DNA of 64,000 nt from NCBI RefSeq assembly GCF_036320965.1, contig NC_092230.1, positions 50,269,094-50,333,093 of the forward strand. Reading direction: 5' to 3'. Position numbers and translations under genes: made by a program. Each line of letters opens with the position of its first letter. The first letter of the stretch is position 1. This document shows positions 53,285 to 64,000 of this stretch, one piece after another. This stretch comes from Panulirus ornatus (Eukaryota; Arthropoda; Malacostraca; Decapoda; Palinuridae). Under the pieces are notes generated by a model. That model had not been told where the DNA came from. It saw nothing but the letters and a program-made list of their open reading frames with translations, and made no database searches.

Positions 53285-56165
53285 TATTTATTTATTTATT
53301 TAATTTTACTTTGTCGCTGTTCCTGCGTTAGTGAGGTAGCACAAGGAAATAGACGAAAGAATGGCCTAACCACCCACATACACATTTTATATACCCAAAA
53401 ATGTCAACAAGCACATATCATACCTATACATTTCAAGGGTATAATTTATATACATACACAGACATAATTTTAAATTTATACACATGTACATAATTCATAC
53501 TTGCTTTCCTTTATTCATTCCATCGCCATCCCGCCACACATAAATGGCACCCCCTTCCCCTGCACCGTGCGCGAGGTAGTGCTAGGAAAAGACACAAAGG
53601 CCACATTCATTCCCACTCGTCTCCAGCTGTCATGTATAATGCCCAAAAAACCCTGGGGTCCCTCTCCCCCATCCAGGCCCCACAAAAAATTTCCATGGTT
53701 TACCCCCGATGCTTCACATGCCCTGGTTCAATCCCTTGACAGCACATCGACCCGGGATACCAGATTTGTTCCAATTCTCTTATTCCTTGCACGCCTTTAC
53801 CCTCCTGCATGTTCAGGCCCTGATCGGGTTTAAAAACTTTTTCACTCCTCTTTCCCCCTCAATTTGGTCTCCCACTTCTCCTCATTCCCTCCACCCCGAC
53901 ACATATATCCCTTTGTCAATTCCTTTTTTCCTTTACTCATTCTCTCCCTGTGACCAAACCATTTCAAAACACCCTCTTCTGCTTTTTCAACCACACTCAC
54001 TTTATTACCACACATCTCTCTTACCCTTTCATTACTTACACGATCAAGCCACCTCACACCACATATTGTCCTCAAAACATCTCATTTCCAACACATCCAC
54101 CCTCCTTCACATAACCCATCTATAGCCCACGCCTTGCAAACCCTTTAACATTTAAGAACCACTATTCCTTCAAAAATACCCAATTTTGCTTTCTGAGATA
54201 ATGTTCTTCGCCTTCCACACATTTTTCAACACTCCCAGACTTTCACCCTCTCTCCCACCCCGTGACTAACTTCCCCTTCCATGGTTCCATCCGCTGCCAA
54301 ATCCACTCCCCGAATCTAAAACACTTCACTTTCCCCAGTTTTTCTCCATTCAAACTTATCTCCAATTGACCTGTCCTCACTCTACTGTACTTAATAACTT
54401 GCTCTTATTCACATTTACTTCAGCTTGTTCTTCCCCGCACTTTACCCAAACTCAGCCACCAGCTTCTGGAGTTTTCACCCAAATCACCACCACGCTGTAT
54501 CATCAGCGAACTACAACTGACTCACTTCCCAATCCCTCTCCCTCCATAACAGACTGCATACTTGCCCCTCCTTTCCAAAAAATCTTTCATTCACCTCCCT
54601 AACAACCCCCTCCATAAACAAATTAAACAACCATGGAGACATCACCACACCCCTGCCGCAAACCTACATTCACTGAGAACCAATCACTTTCCTCTCTTTC
54701 CTACACGAAACACATGCCTTACATCCTCGATAAAAACTTTTCACTGCTTCAACAACTTTCCTCCCACACCATATATTCTTAATACCTTCCACAAGCATCT
54801 CTATCAACTCTATCATATGCCTTCTCCAGATCCATAAATGCTACATACAAATCCATTTGCTTTTCTAAGTATTTCTCACATACATTCTTCAAAGCAAACA
54901 CCTGATCCACACATCCTCTACCACTTCTGAAACCACACTGCTCTTCCCCAATCTGATGCTCTGTACATGCCTTCACCCTCTCAATCAATACCCTCCCATA
55001 CAATTTACCAGGAATACTCAACAAACTTATACCTCTGTAATTTGAGCACTCCACTCTTATCCCCTTTGGCCTTTGTACAATGGCACTATGCATGCATTCC
55101 ACCAATCCTCAGCACCTCACCATGAGTCCATACATACATTAAATAACCTTACCAACCAGTCAACAATACAGTCACCCCCTTTTTAATAAATTCCACTGCA
55201 ATACCATCCAAACCTGCTGCCTTGCCGGCTTTCATCTTCCGCAAAGCTTTCACTACCTCTCTCTGTTTACCAAATCATTTTCCCTAACCCTCTCACTTTG
55301 CACACCACCTCGACCAAAACACCCTATATCTGCCACTCTATCATCAAACACATTCAACAAACCTTCAAAATACTCACATACATCTCCTTCTCACATCATC
55401 ACTACTTGTTATCACCTCCCCATTTGCGCCCTTCACTGAAGTTCCCATTGCTCCCTTGTCGTAACGCACTTTATTTACCTCCTTCCAGAACAACTTTCTA
55501 TTCTCCCTAAAATTTAATGATACTCTCTCACCCCAACTCTCATTTGCCCTCTTTTTCACCTCTTGCACCTTTCTCTTGACCTCCTGTCTCTTTCTTTTAT
55601 ACATCTCCCACTCAATTGCATTTGTTCCCTGCAAAAATCGTCCAAATGCCTCTCTCTTCTCTTTCACTAATGATCTTACTTCTTCCATCCCACCTCTCAC
55701 TACCCTTTCTAATCAACCCACCTCCCACTCTTCTCATGCCACAAGCATCTTTTGCGAAATCGATCACTGATTCCCTAAATACATCCCATTCCCCTCCCCC
55801 ACTCCCCTTACTTCCATTGTTCTCACCTTTTTCCATTCTGTACTCAGTCTCTCCTGGTACTCCTCACACAAGTCTCCTTCCCAAGCTCACTACTCTCATC
55901 ACCCTGTTCACCCCAACATTCACTCTTCTTTTCTGAAAACCCATACAAATCTTCACCTTAACCTCCACAAGATAATGATCAGACATCCCTCCAGTTGCAC
56001 CTCTCAGCACATTAACATCCAAAAGTCTCTCTTTTGCGCGCCTGTCAATTAACACGTAATCCAATAACGCTCTCTGCCATCTCTCCTACTTACATATGTA
56101 TACTTATTATATCTGCTTTTTAAACCAGGTATTCCCAATCACAGTCCTTTTTCAGCACATAAATC
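53285..56165 (-). mobile_element. Array unit G, mosaic of old and array sequence
   Basis: 53285-54600 is an old, diverged LINE 3' half with a long 3' UTR (terminal block 53311-53345, first CTACCTCGC-type block near 53570) and coding such as VRWLDRVSNERVREMCGNKVSVVEKAEEG. From about 54600 (aacaaccccctccataaac) to the ATT junction it is nearly identical to unit A, including atgcatgcattccacc and VNRVMRV. One-base indels are scattered throughout. No long frame survives. Confidence 0.8.
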
Positions 56166-56215
56166 TATATTATTATTATTATTAAATCTATTATTATTAT
56201 TATTATTATTATTAT

Positions 56216-58836
56216 TTTTTTTTTATATATACTTTGTCGCTGTCTCCCGCGTCTGCGAGGTAGGCAAGGAAACAGACGAAAGAAGTGGCCCAACCCCCCC
56301 CCCCATACACATGGTATATACATACGTCCACACACGCAAATATACATACCTACACAGCTTTCCATGGTTTAACCCCAGACGCTTCACATGCCTTGATTCA
56401 ATCCACTGACAGCACGTCAACCCCGGTATACCACATCGCTCCAATTCACTCTATTCCTTGCCCTCCTTTCACCCTCCTGCATGTTCAGGCCGATCACACA
56501 AAATCTTTTTCATCCATCTTTCCACCTCCAATTTGGTCTCCCTCTTCTCCTTGCTTCCCTCCACCTCCGACACATATATCCTCTTGGTCAATCTTTCCTC
56601 ACTCATCCTCTCCATGTGCCCAAACCACTTCAAAACACCCTCTTCTGCTCTCTCAACCACACTCTTTTTATTTCCACACATCTCTCTTACCCTTACGTTA
56701 CTCACTCGATCAAACCACCTCACACCACACATTGTCCTCAAACATCTCATTTCCAGCACATTCATCATCCTGCGCACAACTCTATCCATAGCCCACGCCT
56801 CGCAACCATACAACATTGTTAGAACCACTATTCCTTCAAACATACCCATTTTTTGCTTTCTGAGATAATGTTCTCGACTTCCACACATTCTTCAAGGCCC
56901 CCAGAATTTTCGCCCCCTCCCCCACCCTATGATCCACTTTTCCGCTTCCATGGTTTCCATCCGCTGCCAGATCCACTCCCAGATATCTAAAACACTTCAC
57001 TTCCTCCAGTTTTTCTCCATTCAAACTCACCTCCCAATTGACTTGACCCTCACCCTACTGTACCTAATAACCTTGCTCTTATTCACATTTACTCTTAACT
57101 TTCTTCTTCCACACACTTTACCAAACTCAGTCACCAGCTTCTGCAGTTTCTCACATGAATCAGCCACCGGCGCTGTATCATCAGCGAACAACAACTGACT
57201 CACTTCCCAAGCTCTCTCATCCCCAACAGACTTCATACTTGCCCCTCTTCCAAAACTCTTGCATTTACCTCCCTAACAACCCCATCCATAAACAAATTAA
57301 ACAACCATGGAGACATCACACACACCCCTGCCGCAAACCTACATTCACTGAGAACCAATCACTTTCCTCTCTTCCTACACGTACACATGCCTTACATCCT
57401 CGATAAAAACTTTTCACTGCTTCTAACAACTTCCTCCCACACCATATATCTTAATACCTTCCACAGAGCATCTCTATCAACTCTATCATATGCCTTCTCC
57501 AGATCCATAAATGCTACATACAAATCCATTTGCTTTTCTAAGTATTTCTCATATACATTCTTCAAAGCAAACACCTGATCCACACATCCTCTACCACTTC
57601 TGAAACCACACTGCTCTTCCCCAATCTGATGCTCTGTACATGCCTTCACACCTCTCAATCAATACCCTCCCATACAATTTACCAGGAATACTCAACAAAC
57701 TTATACCTCTGTAATTTGAGCACTCACTCTTATCCCCTTGCCTTTGTACAATGGCACTATGCACGCATTCCGCCAATCCTCAGGCACCTCACCATGAGTC
57801 ATACATACATTAATAACCTTACCAACCATCAATAATACAGTCACCCCCTTTTTTAATAAATTCCACTGCAGTACCATCCAAACCTGCTGCCTTGCCAGCT
57901 TTCATCTTCCGCAAAGCTTTTACTACCTCTTCTCTGTTTACCAAATCATTTTCCCTAACCCTCTCACTTTGCACACCACCTCGACCAAAACACCCTATAT
58001 CTGCCACTCTATCATCAAACACATTCAACAAACCTTCAAAATACTCACTACATCTCCTTCTCACATCATCACTACTTGTTATCACCTCCCCATTTGCGCC
58101 CTTCACTGAAGTTCCCATTTGCTCCCTTGTCGTACGCACTTTATTTACCTCCTTCCAGAACAACTTTCTATTCTCCCTAAAATTTAATGATACTCTCTCA
58201 CCCCAACTCTCATTTGCCCTCTTTTTCACCTCTTGCACCTTTCTCTTGACCTCCTGTCTCTTTCTTTATACATCTCCCACTCAATTGCATTTGTTCCCTG
58301 CAAAAATCGTCCAAATGCCTCTCTCTTCTCTTTCACTAATGATCTTACTTCTTCATCCACCTCTCACTACCCTTTCTAATCAACCCACCTCCCACTCTTC
58401 TCATGCCACAAGCATCTTTTGCGCAATCGATCACTGATTCCCTAAATACATCCCATTCCTCCCCCACTCCCCTTACTTCCATTGTTCTCACCTTTTTCCA
58501 TTCTGTACTCAGTCTCTCCTGGTACTTCCTCACACAAGTCTCCTTCCCAAGCTCACTTACTCTCACCACCCTGTTCACCCAACATTCACTCTTCTTTTCT
58601 GAAAACCCATACAAATCTTCACCTTAACCTCCACAAGATAATGATCAGACATCCCTCCAGTTGCACCTCTCAGCACATTAACATCCAAAAGTCTCTCTTT
58701 TGCGCGCCTGTCAATTAACACGTAATCCAATAACGCTCTCTGGCCATCTCTCCTACTTACATATGTATACTTTATGTATATCTCGCTTTTTAAACCAGGT
58801 ATTCCCAATCACCAGTCCTTTTTCAGCACATAAATC
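56216..58836 (-). mobile_element. Array unit H
   Basis: Matches unit B in its markers (gaagtggccc, GLDGTAV, CIID, accacactc) but has many single-base indels, for example gtaggcaagg near 56262, tgcaggccgatcac near 56486, cccttgcc near 57737 and aaccatcaataatac near 57826. The frame is split into pieces (56469-56888, 57027-57236, 57392-57658, 57819-58238, 58345-58614). Confidence 0.85.
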
Positions 58837-58887
58837 TATATTATTATTATTATTAAATCTATTATTATTATTATTATATTATTATTT

Positions 58888-61504
58888 TTTTTTTATATTA
58901 TACTTTGTCGCTGTCTCCCGCGTCTGCGAGGTAGCGCAAGGAAACAGACGAAAGAAATGGCCCAACCCCCCCCCATACACATGTATATACATACATCCAC
59001 ACACGCAAATATACATACCTACACAGCTTTCCATGGTTTACCCCAGACGCTTCACATGCCTTGATTCAATCCACTGACAGCACGTCAACCCCGGTATACC
59101 ACATCGCTCCAATTCACTCTATTCCTTGCCCTCCTTTCACCCTCCTGCATGTTCAGGCCCCGATCACACAAAATCTTTTCAATCCATCTTTCCACCTCCA
59201 ATTTGGTCTCCCTCTTCTCCTTGCTCCCTCCACCTCCGACACATATATCCTCATGGTCAATCTTTCCTCACTCATCCTCTCCATGTGCCCAAACCACTTC
59301 AAAACACCCTCTTCTGCTCTCTCAACCACGCTCTTTTTATTTCCACACATCTCTCTTACCCTTACGTTACTCACTCGATCAAACAACCTCACACCACACA
59401 TTGTCCTCAACATCTCATTTCCAGCACATTCATCATCCTGCGCACAACTCTATCCATAGCCCACGCCTCGCAACCATACAACATTGTTAGAACCACTATT
59501 CCTTCAAACATACCCATTTTTGCTTTCTGAGATAATGTTCTCGACTTCCACACATTCTTCAAGGCCCCCAGAATTTTCGCCCCCTCCCCCACCCTATGAT
59601 CCACTTCCGCTTCCATGGTTCCATCCGCTGCCAGATCCACTCCCAGATATCTAAAACACTTCACTTCCTCCAGTTTTTCTCCATTCAAACTCACCTCCCA
59701 ATTGACTTGACCCTCAACCCTACTGTACCTAATAACCTTGCTCTTATTCACATTTACTCTTAACTTTCTTCTTCCACACACTTTACCAAACTCAGTCACC
59801 AGCTTCTGCAGTTTCTCACATGAATCAGCCACCGGCGCTGTATCATCAGCGAACAACAACTGACTCACTTCCCAAGCTCTCTCATCCCCAACAGACTTCA
59901 TACTTGCCCCTCTTTCCAAAACTCTTGCATTTACCTCCCTAACAACCCCATCCATAAACAAATTAAACAACCATGGAGACATCACACACCCCTGCCGCAA
60001 ACCTACATTCACTGAGAACCAATCACTTTCCTCTCTTCCTACACGTACACATGCCTTACATCCTCGATAAAAACTTTTCACTGCTTCTAACAACTTTCCT
60101 CCCACACCATATATTCTTAATACCTTCCACAGAGCATCTCTATCAACTCTATCATATGCCTTCTCCAGATCCATAAATGCTACATACAAATCCATTTGCT
60201 TTTCTAAGTATTTCTCACATACATTCTTCAAAGCAAACACCTGATCCACACATCCTCTACCACTTCTGAAACCACACTGCTCTTCCCCAATCTGATGCTC
60301 TGTACATGCCTTCACCCTCTCAATCAATACCCTCCCATACAATTTACCAGGAATACTCAACAAACTTATACCTCTGTAATTTGAGCACTCACTCTTATCC
60401 CCTTTGCCTTTGTACAATGGCACTATGCACGCATTCCACCAATCCTCAGGCACCTCACCATGAGTCATACATACATTAAATAACCTTACCAACCAGTCAA
60501 CAATACAGTCACCCCCTTTTTTAATAAATTCCACTGCAATACCATCCAAACCTGCTGCCTTGCCGGCTTTCATCTTCCGCAAAGCTTTCACTACCTCTTC
60601 TCTGTTTACCAAATCATTTTCCCTAACCCTCTCACTTTGCACACCACCTCGACCAAAACACCCTATATCTGCCACTCTATCATCAAACACATTCAACAAA
60701 CCTTCAAAATACTCACTACATCTCCTTCTCACATCATCACTACTTGTTATCACCTCCCCATTTGCGCCCTTCACTGAAGTTCCCATTTGCTCCCTTGTCG
60801 TACGCACTTTATTTACCTCCTTCCAGAACAACTTTCTATTCTCCCTAAAATTTAATGATACTCTCTCACCCCAACTCTCATTTGCCCTCTTTTTCACCTC
60901 TTGCACCTTTCTCTTGACCTCCTGTCTCTTTCTTTTATACATCTCCCACTCAATTGCATTTGTTCCCTGCAAAAATCGTCCAAATGCCTCTCTCTTCTCT
61001 TTCACTAATGATCTTACTTCTTCATCCCACCTCTCACTACCCTTTCTAATCAACCCACCTCCCACTCTTCTCATGCCACAAGCATCTTTTGCGCAATCGA
61101 TCACTGATTCCCTAAATACATCCCATTCCTCCCCCACTCCCCTTACTTCCATTGTTCTCACCTTTTTCCATTCTGTACTCAGTCTCTCCTGGTACTTCCT
61201 CACACAAGTCTCCTTCCCAAGCTCACTTACTCTCACCACCCTGTTCACCCCAACATTCACTCTTCTTTTCTGAAAACCCATACAAATCTTCACCTTAACC
61301 TCCACAAGATAATGATCAGACATCCCTCCAGTTGCACCTCTCAGCACATTAACATCCAAAAGTCTCTCTTTTGCGCGCCTGTCAATTAACACGTAATCCA
61401 ATAACGCTCTCTGCCATCTCTCCTACTTACATATGTATACTTATGTATATCTCGCTTTTAAACCAGGTATTCCCAATCACCAGTCCTTTTTCAGCACATA
61501 AATC
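58888..61504 (-). mobile_element. Array unit I
   Basis: Type-2 unit matching unit C (gaaatggccc, DWWNAC, GLDGIAV, RLFNV). Few indels: a T missing near 59178, a base missing near 59409 (cctcaacatctc), aacaacctc for aaccacctc near 59382, a G missing near 61412 and a T missing near 61457. Confidence 0.85.
59407..61401 (-). CDS. LINE protein of unit I: endonuclease end, RT, most of C-terminal domain
   Basis: Open for 664 codons from DYVLIDRRAKERLLDVNV to VLEMRC, where a one-base deletion near 59409 breaks the frame; the remaining C-terminal codons (LRTMCGVRLFDRVSN...) continue in another frame to about 59153. All RT motifs are intact (AFMDLEKAYDRVD, LRQGCVMSPWLF, FADDTAPVADS). Confidence 0.8.
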   Translation of the reverse strand: MDYVLIDRRAKERLLDVNVLRGATGGMSDHYLVEVKVKICMGFQKRRVNVGVNRVVRVSELGKETCVRKYQERLSTEWKKVRTMEVRGVGEEWDVFRESVIDCAKDACGMRRVGGGLIRKGSERWDEEVRSLVKEKREAFGRFLQGTNAIEWEMYKRKRQEVKRKVQEVKKRANESWGERVSLNFRENRKLFWKEVNKVRTTREQMGTSVKGANGEVITSSDDVRRRCSEYFEGLLNVFDDRVADIGCFGRGGVQSERVRENDLVNREEVVKALRKMKAGKAAGLDGIAVEFIKKGGDCIVDWLVRLFNVCMTHGEVPEDWWNACIVPLYKGKGDKSECSNYRGISLLSIPGKLYGRVLIERVKACTEHQIGEEQCGFRSGRGCVDQVFALKNVCEKYLEKQMDLYVAFMDLEKAYDRVDRDALWKVLRIYGVGGKLLEAVKSFYRGCKACVRVGREESDWFSVNVGLRQGCVMSPWLFNLFMDGVVREVNARVLERGASMKSVGDERAWEVSQLLFADDTAPVADSCEKLQKLVTEFGKVCGRRKLRVNVNKSKVIRYSRVEGQVNWEVSLNGEKLEEVKCFRYLGVDLAADGTMEAEVDHRVGEGAKILGALKNVWKSRTLSQKAKMGMFEGIVVLTMLYGCEAWAMDRVVRRMMNVLEMRC

Positions 61505-61552
61505 TATTATTATTATTATTATTAAATCTATTATTATTATTATTATTATTAT

Positions 61553-64000
61553 TTTTTTTTTTTATATTATACTTTGTCGCTGTCTCCCGCGTCTGCGAGG
61601 TAGTGCAAGGAAACAGACGAAAGAAGTGGCCCAACCCCCCCCCCCATACACATGTATATACATACGTCCACACACGCAAATATACATACCTACACAGCTT
61701 TCCATGGTTTACCCCAGACGCTTCACATGCCTTGATTCAATCCACTGACAGCACGTCAACCCCGTATACCACATCGCTCCAATTCACTCTATTCCTTGCC
61801 CTCCTTTCACCCTCCTGCATGTTCAGGCCCCGATCACACAAAATCTTTTTCAATCCATCTTTCCACCTCCAATTTGGTCTCCCTCTTCACCTTGCTCCCT
61901 CCACCTCCGACACATATATCCTCTTGGTCAATCTTTCCTCACTCATCCTCTCCATGTGCCCAAACCACTTCAAAACACCCTCTTCTGCTCTCTCAACCAC
62001 ACTCTTTTTATTTCCACACATCTCTCTTACCCTTACGTTACTCACTCGATCAAACCACCTCACACCACACATTGTCCTCAAACATCTCATTTCCAGCACA
62101 TTCATCATCCTGCGCACAACTCTATCCATAGCCCACGCCTCGCAACCATACAACATTGTTAGAACCACTATTCCTTCAAACATACCCATTTTTGCTTTCT
62201 GAGATAATGTTCTCGACTTCCACACATTCTTCAAGGCCCCCAGAATTTTCGCCCCCTCCCCCACCCTATGATCCACTTCCGCTTCCATGGTTCCATCCGC
62301 TGCCAGATCCACTCCCAGATATCTAAAACACTTCACTTCCTCCAGTTTTTCTCCATTCAAACTCACCTCCCAATTGACTTGACCCTCAACCCTACTGTAC
62401 CTAATAACCTTGCTCTTATTCACATTTACTCTTAACTTTCTTCTTCCACACACTTTACCAAACTCAGTCACCAGCTTCTGCAGTTTCTCACATGAATCAG
62501 CCACCGGCGCTGTATCATCAGCGAACAACAACTGACTCACTTCCCAAGCTCTCTCATCCCCAACAGACTTCATACTTGCCCCTCTTTCCAAAACTCTTGC
62601 ATTTACCTCCCTAACAACCCCATCCATAAACAAATTAAACAACCATGGAGACATCACACACCCCTGCCGCAAACCTACATTCACTGAGAACCAATCACTT
62701 TCCTCTCTTCCTACACGTACACATGCCTTACATCCTCGATAAAAACTTTTCACTGCTTCTAACAACTTTCCTCCCACACCATATATTCTTAATACCTTCC
62801 ACAGAGCATCTCTATCAACTCTATCATATGCCTTCTCCAGATCCATAAATGCTACATACAAATCCATTTGCTTTTCTAAGTATTTCTCACATACATTCTT
62901 CAAAGCAAACACCTGATCCACACATCCTCTACCACTTCTGAAACCACACTGCTCTTCCCCAATCTGATGCTCTGTACATGCCTTCACCCTCTCAATCAAT
63001 ACCCTCCCATACAATTTACCAGGAATACTCAACAAACTTATACCTCTGTAATTTGAGCACTCACTCTTATCCCCTTTGCCTTTGTACAATGGCACTATGC
63101 ACGCATTCCGCCAATCCTCAGGCACCTCACCATGAGTCATACATACATTAGATAACCTTACCAACCAGTCAATAATACAGTCACCCCCTTTTTTAATAAA
63201 TTCCACTGCAGTACCATCCAAACCTGCTGCCTTGCCAGCTTTCATCTTCCGCAAAGCTTTTACTACCTCTTCTCTGTTTACCAAATCATTTTCCCTAACC
63301 CTCTCACTTTGCACACCACCTCGACCAAAACACCCTATATCTGCCACTCTATCATCAAACACATTCAACAAACCTTCAAAATACTCACTACATCTCCTTC
63401 TCACATCATCACTACTTGTTATCACCTCCCCATTTGCGCCCTTCACTGAAGTTCCCATTTGCTCCCTTGTCGTACGCACTTTATTTACCTCCTTCCAGAA
63501 CAACTTTCTATTCTCCCTAAAATTTAATGATACTCTCTCACCCCAACTCTCATTTGCCCTCTTTTTCACCTCTTGCACCTTTCTCTTGACCTCCTGTCTC
63601 TTTCTTTTATACATCTCCCACTCAATTGCATTTGTTCCCTGCAAAAATCGTCCAAATGCCTCTCTCTTCTCTTTCACTAATGATCTTACTTCTTCATCCC
63701 ACCTCTCACTACCCTTTCTAATCAACCCACCTCCCACTCTTCTCATGCCACAAGCATCTTTTGCGCAATCGATCACTGATTCCCTAAATACATCCCATTC
63801 CTCCCCCACTCCCCTTACTTCCATTGTTCTCACCTTTTTCCATTCTGTACTCAGTCTCTCCTGGTACTTCCTCACACAAGTCTCCTTCCCAAGCTCACTT
63901 ACTCTCACCACCCTGTTCACCCCAACATTCACTCTTCTTTTCTGAAAACCCATACAAATCTTCACCTTAACCTCCACAAGATAATGATCAGACATCCCTC
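61553..64000 (-). mobile_element. Array unit J, cut by window edge
   Basis: Type-1 unit with the same marker set as units B and H (gtagtgcaagg, gaagtggccc, DWRNAC, GLDGTAV, CIIDW, RLSNV) and clean sequence. The right end is outside the window; the next junction would be expected near 64170. Confidence 0.9.
61887..63995 (-). CDS. LINE protein of unit J, partial
   Basis: Open for at least 702 codons from MSDHYLVEVKVKICMG at the window edge to YVSEVEGAR. A T-to-A change in ctcttcaccttgc (near 61888) makes a stop at the RRRGRPNWRW motif, so the last about 45 residues would be lost. RT motifs are complete. The true upstream part lies beyond the window. Confidence 0.8.
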   Translation of the reverse strand: MSDHYLVEVKVKICMGFQKRRVNVGVNRVVRVSELGKETCVRKYQERLSTEWKKVRTMEVRGVGEEWDVFRESVIDCAKDACGMRRVGGGLIRKGSERWDEEVRSLVKEKREAFGRFLQGTNAIEWEMYKRKRQEVKRKVQEVKKRANESWGERVSLNFRENRKLFWKEVNKVRTTREQMGTSVKGANGEVITSSDDVRRRCSEYFEGLLNVFDDRVADIGCFGRGGVQSERVRENDLVNREEVVKALRKMKAGKAAGLDGTAVEFIKKGGDCIIDWLVRLSNVCMTHGEVPEDWRNACIVPLYKGKGDKSECSNYRGISLLSIPGKLYGRVLIERVKACTEHQIGEEQCGFRSGRGCVDQVFALKNVCEKYLEKQMDLYVAFMDLEKAYDRVDRDALWKVLRIYGVGGKLLEAVKSFYRGCKACVRVGREESDWFSVNVGLRQGCVMSPWLFNLFMDGVVREVNARVLERGASMKSVGDERAWEVSQLLFADDTAPVADSCEKLQKLVTEFGKVCGRRKLRVNVNKSKVIRYSRVEGQVNWEVSLNGEKLEEVKCFRYLGVDLAADGTMEAEVDHRVGEGAKILGALKNVWKSRTLSQKAKMGMFEGIVVLTMLYGCEAWAMDRVVRRMMNVLEMRCLRTMCGVRWFDRVSNVRVREMCGNKKSVVERAEEGVLKWFGHMERMSEERLTKRIYVSEVEGAR

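Larger units (their letters stand above)
36300..64000 (-). repeat. Head-to-tail LINE array, repeat length about 2.67 kb
   Basis: Minus-strand LINE units follow one another. The shared junction (gcacataaatct, an ATT run, aaatct, a second ATT run, T run, atattatac, then the 3' terminal block) begins at 37976, 40651, 43327, 46003, 56159, 58830 and 61498, giving spacings of 2675, 2676, 2676 and later 2671 and 2668 bases. Units are truncated at the same endonuclease position. The regular part is interrupted by a longer unit (46061-49150), a full-length unit (49151-51605), a noisy reversed fragment and about 0.6 kb of non-LINE sequence. The array runs off the right edge. Confidence 0.9.

Noticed and set aside
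37976..64000. CRISPR-like regular repeats.
   Set aside because: The repeat unit is about 2.67 kb and encodes an RT; there are no short direct repeats with unique spacers, and the window is eukaryotic.

Overview
The window is animal nuclear DNA, most likely from a decapod crustacean (an inference from the look of the repeats and the abundance of TA/TG microsatellites; the sequence does not prove it). Only about 0.2 kb can be assigned to a host gene. Two consecutive exons on the + strand (7608-7687 and 7939-8059) encode the centre of an alanine aminotransferase, including the pyridoxal-phosphate lysine. They have correct splice sites and intact frames. I see no other exon of that gene, so the rest of the window is probably intronic.

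Almost everything else belongs to one family of non-LTR retrotransposon, called here the main LINE. It encodes a single protein of about 1,000 residues: an APE-type endonuclease (SETK, GDLN and SDH motifs), a reverse transcriptase (AFMDLEKAYD and FADD motifs) and a C-terminal tail with a GRPNWRW motif. This is the architecture of the RTE/RTE-X group. A full-length element is about 3.5 kb. It starts at a short palindrome, atcccYagggat, and ends in a 3' UTR whose last bases can form a stem-loop followed by TA- or AT-rich simple repeats.

Layout. 1-7.36 kb: old, broken copies of the main LINE, a fragment of a second (CR1/L2-like) LINE and a tRNA-like SINE. 7.36-9.56 kb: unique sequence with the two host exons. 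9.56-14.2 kb: a 5'-truncated insertion with a probable target-site duplication, a tRNA-like SINE and one full-length degenerate copy. 14.2-29.5 kb: younger copies in both orientations, separated by long (TA)n tracts and by a SINE that borrows both ends of the LINE. 29.5-35.4 kb: + strand copies, one carrying a 313-bp near-perfect palindrome in its 3' UTR. 35.4-64 kb: a head-to-tail array of minus-strand LINE units with a repeat length of about 2.67 kb, interrupted at 49-54.6 kb by a full-length copy and a poor-quality stretch.

The array is the most unusual feature. Its units share one 5' truncation point and one (ATT)n junction, two unit types alternate, and the units share derived changes, one of them next to the catalytic FADD. 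This fits spread by DNA-level duplication, as in a satellite with higher-order repeats, rather than independent retrotransposition. Part of the array (54.6-61.5 kb) mirrors 36.3-43.3 kb with many one-base indels added, so an assembly artefact must be excluded before its length is trusted.
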